Shown in pieces: positions 61,264 to 64,000 of a DNA stretch of 64,000 nt. The DNA is from Scleropages formosus. Taxonomy: Eukaryota; Chordata; Actinopteri; Osteoglossiformes; Osteoglossidae. Below the pieces are notes generated by a model that ran no database searches, was not told where the DNA came from, and saw nothing but the letters and a program-made list of their open reading frames with translations. Position 1 is the stretch's first letter. Each line of letters starts with the position of its first letter. Location of the stretch: assembly GCF_900964775.1 (NCBI RefSeq), contig NC_041806.1, positions 23,245,488-23,309,487 on the forward strand, written 5' to 3'. Both the position numbers and the translations under genes were made by a program.

Positions 61264-62776
61264 GAGTGATGGCCCTGCAACACACTGGTTTACCCAGTTT
61301 AACCTGTGTAGGGTGCACCCTACCTCACGTCCGCTGCTTCCCGGGATAGGCTCCGGACCACCGCGACCCTGAATCAGAACACACTCTTACTGATTACGAA
61401 TCGTGAACCAATTCGTAAATCGGTCAGTCAGTTACTTCGTAATCAGCCTCATAAGTCGGCTGGCAGGAAAATGTTTTTCAAATATGAATAGGAGTCATTG
61501 CCTGAAATGAGCACATGCGTGTCTGTTGTGTAGATTAAAGGTGTGCCTTTTGGGAATATATTCTCCCTAAGTGATGGACCTCAGGGCAACAGCACTGGGA
61601 TTCCCTACTTCTACGTCACTGCGAGGGACTACACCGTGAGCAGCCTGAGGAGGTCCCCTGCGGCCTCCCTCTCCTTCCCCGAGGTGGGCGGGGACTTCTG
61701 CAGGTATGTCGGTCACCGATTCCGCATCAGCGCCCGTCACAGGTGGCACCTGAAATACGTCAGCAAAGCCTTACCAAGTATGGCTTGAACCGGGAGATTA
61801 AAACATTTTCGTTCGATGGTTTGCGTTACTTCTCTAAAATTCTTTTCATTCCGTAGCTACTGCTGACGTACATAGAGAATGAGCGTTGAGGATTTAAACA
61901 TAGCCAGTATGTCACATCAATGTCCGTGAAATAAAAGCATCATAAATAGGTAGTGACTGATGGGTTTGTCCTTAATGTCTTGGTCTTTCTGATCCTGGCA
62001 GTTTCAAAAGCGCACATACGTTTCCTCTATATAGAAGCAGTGCTACTTTCTTGGCAGGAAGAGTGTGTATAAGCCAGAGGAGTCCAGGTGTGTCCGGCTT
62101 ACGCTGGTCGGCCGGATGGTGGAGGTAGATCCCGAGGAGGTGCCGTTTGCGGAGGAAACGGTGTTTTCTAGGTGAGTGTGTCAGTCGGGATGTTTTGTCT
62201 TGAGAAAACATGCCTTGCTTATGGCTTTAGCGTAGACTGTCGCATTGAAGATACTCTGACATACAGTATCTTTCCTAGTTATGAATTTGTCATCTCATTC
62301 AGTGAGTAATATGGTGATGATCTGCCCCATTTATAGGGGCTGTACAATATAGCTCTTTCACCAATGAAAATGTTTCATGGTGTATAAACTGGGGGGGCGC
62401 GGTGGCGCAGTAGGTTGGCCCGGGTCCTGCTCTCCGGTGGGTCTGGGGTTCGAGTCCCGCTTGGGGTGCCTTGCGACGGACTGGCGTCCCGTCCTGGGTG
62501 TGTCCCCTCCCCCTCTAGCCTTATGCCCTGAGTTGCCGGGTTAGGCTCCGGTTCCTTGCGACCCCGTATGGGACAAGCGGCTCAGAAAGTGTGTGTGTGT
62601 GTGTGGTGTGTAACCCTTGTTTTTCCTCTACCAGGCACCCTGTGATGAAGAAATGGCCCGTGGAACATGGCTGGTTTTTCATGAAACTCATCGTGGATCA
62701 GGTGTGGCTGCAGGACTGGGTGGGTGGGTTATCCCGGGTGCCCTTGGAAGAGTACCTCAAAGCCAACCCCTACTGA
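60530..62776 (+). CDS. creg2: Cellular repressor of E1A-stimulated genes 2 (secreted glycoprotein)
   Basis: Coding exons 60530-61024, 61534-61703, 62058-62171 and 62635-62776 join to 306 residues (human 290). A signal peptide is visible (core [15 protein letters not shown] after a short polar start), followed by [15 protein letters not shown], like human YVIVSSVSWAVTNE. A variable acidic and glycine-rich linker of about 100 residues separates it from the CREG domain, a flavin-reductase-like split barrel without enzymatic cofactor in known members: [28 protein letters not shown] (an N-glycosylation site), [31 protein letters not shown], and [24 protein letters not shown]2 rather than CREG1 is chosen because of the N-terminal motif and long linker. 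A second ATG six codons downstream (60548) is an alternative start. Mammalian CREG2 is mainly in brain. Confidence 0.95.
61211..61260. repeat. (TG)25 microsatellite
   Basis: Pure TG repeat in CREG2 intron 1, directly followed by a dispersed-repeat fragment. Confidence 0.97.
61262..61385 (+). repeat. Dispersed fish repeat fragment (CREG2 intron 1)
   Basis: The phrase tgatggccctgcaacacact, the later cccgggataggctccggacc and gcgaccctgaa form the 3' body of a common teleost short repeat. It is related to the piece at 10545. The TG run before it may be part of the same insertion. Confidence 0.55.
62388..62606 (+). mobile_element. tRNA-derived SINE, family B (before CREG2 last exon)
   Basis: One of the least diverged copies: head gcgcggtggcgcagtaggtt, B box ggggttcgagtcccgc, TG tail. 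The tail ends roughly 30 bases before the acceptor AG at 62633-62634, so the intron's branch region and pyrimidine tract lie immediately after, or partly in, the insertion. Confidence 0.9.
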
Positions 62777-63911
62777 CGCTGCCCTGCCTCTGGAGGGATT
62801 AATCACTAACCAGTCCTGCCGGACTCAGTCCTGTGTGTACATAAGACAGTTATAACGGAGCAAAATGAAGTTCAGGCTTTACATGTGCAAGCAGTTTAGG
62901 TGTATGAGCGCACCCTAAATGTCTACTGTAAATTTTAAATATGACATACTAACCCATATTCATGGTAAGAATAGGAGATATAAATATTATAAGTATTCTG
63001 CTATTCTAGTGCATCCCTGCACCGATCGCTGCCTGTACCTCCTGGGACAAGGTTCCCCGTCCCCTTGACCTTGCCCCCACTGCACCATGAACCTTTCAGT
63101 CAGCAAGGATTATGGGATGTTGTTTAGGGCCAGTGTTCTTCATTATTAAGGTTTCAAGATCCCTGCCCTCCCAATCGGGTGCCAAAGGAATACTTTAAAG
63201 TTGCTTGCTTGTTCTTGTACCGCTGTAACATCCTTGCATCGATAAATCACTAAAACAATTTTCTGTTCAGAGTGTTCTGTTAAGGGTGAAAGTATCGATG
63301 TGTTTTGTCTAACAGTTGAAAGAGTGATCGATTATTACTCGACAATGGATGAATGCACAATTGATTTTTTTTCCTTTTAACAATCAATACAGGAGATTGA
63401 TATGTCACGGAGCAGGCTCAGTTACAGGGGAAACATAGTAATAAATCATTTAATTTCCTAAAAGTTTTTACTCACACTTGGTTAAAAATGATGGAATTTA
63501 AGTCACTTTCAAATCATGCATAGAGGTCAACAAAGTGCTAATGCAGAGAAAAAAAATGCTTCATGCTGTAACACGAAAGCAAGCTGTCTTGCAACTAAAT
63601 TCTTCCACCACCTTATGAAGGTAATTTGTTCCTAAAAGAACCCCTTGTGAGGTGAATTCTTACGACTTGAATACAGTTACCATTATGTTCAATGGCAAAC
63701 ATCTGTATGCATTCCTGAGCCCCGAAAGTGACCCTCATTCATTTGAAATGATCACCAAAGCCTGTCAAAATGAACAAGTGATTATTTCAATAAATACTAC
63801 TTATAACAGGTCACTTTCCCTTGATTGATTGTTCTGTAATACCGTATGGCTATTACAAACTAGCATTTACACCAAAAATGAATAAATACTAAACATATTT
63901 ATAGAAGGCAT
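62777..63911 (+). other. CREG2 3' UTR and flank
   Basis: AT-rich, with no recognisable further gene. Candidate poly(A) signals are AATAAA at 63789-63794 and near 63880. Confidence 0.5.
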
Positions 63912-64000
63912 GTTCGCTCTGTGTCTGCATGCATTTCCTCCGGGTCCCACAGTCCAAAGATGTGCGGTTCAAGTGGACTAGTGATGCTGATCTGTCCCCA
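63912..64000 (+). mobile_element. V-SINE core fragment, cut by the window edge
   Basis: The phrases gcatttcctccgggtcccac and agtccaaagatgtgcggttc are the central V-SINE core. The head is missing or diverged, and the 3' part lies beyond the window. Confidence 0.65.

Noticed and set aside
1-64000. CRISPR arrays, phage, toxin-antitoxin or other novel prokaryote-like systems
   Set aside because: There are no regularly spaced direct repeats. All confidently coding regions are intron-bearing vertebrate genes or transposon remnants.

Overview
The window is vertebrate nuclear DNA, almost certainly from a teleost fish. It holds multi-exon genes with GT-AG introns, many short tRNA-derived repeats, (TG)n runs, CR1/L2-type LINE remnants and a Tc1-like relic. 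The repeats resemble those I associate with bony-tongue fishes such as arowana, but that is a weak guess. No bacterial, CRISPR or operon-like system is present. I looked for an undescribed system and did not find one.

The genes form a block matching human 2q11.2. From the left: EIF5B (minus strand, 23 of an expected 24 coding exons, the last beyond the left edge), a tRNA-Trp gene, a broken TXNDC9 (plus), MITD1 (plus), LIPT1 (minus, single coding exon), TSGA10 (plus, 16 coding exons), CRACDL (plus, 11 coding exons after a roughly 14 kb first intron) and CREG2 (plus, 4 coding exons). Human order is CRACDL-TSGA10-LIPT1-MITD1-MRPL30-LYG-TXNDC9-EIF5B, so order and relative strand are conserved. 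MRPL30 and the LYG genes were not found. CREG2 lies much further away in human.

The genes do not form one pathway. EIF5B is a translation-initiation GTPase, TXNDC9 a chaperonin co-factor, MITD1 an ESCRT-III-linked abscission factor, LIPT1 a mitochondrial lipoyltransferase, TSGA10 a sperm/centrosome coiled-coil protein, CRACDL an actin-capping regulator relative and CREG2 a secreted glycoprotein.

The most interesting observation is that TXNDC9, at its ancestral position and with its introns, is a non-processed pseudogene. It has three frameshifts, two stops and a lost splice acceptor. A young 3.4 kb LINE, open apart from one stop codon, sits about 45 bases upstream of its second coding exon. 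Other points are three GC-AG introns in MITD1 and TSGA10, at least eight copies of one tRNA-derived SINE that supply many of the TG/CA tracts, a CRE plus CCAAT-box cluster between LIPT1 and TSGA10, and a SINE immediately before the last CREG2 exon.
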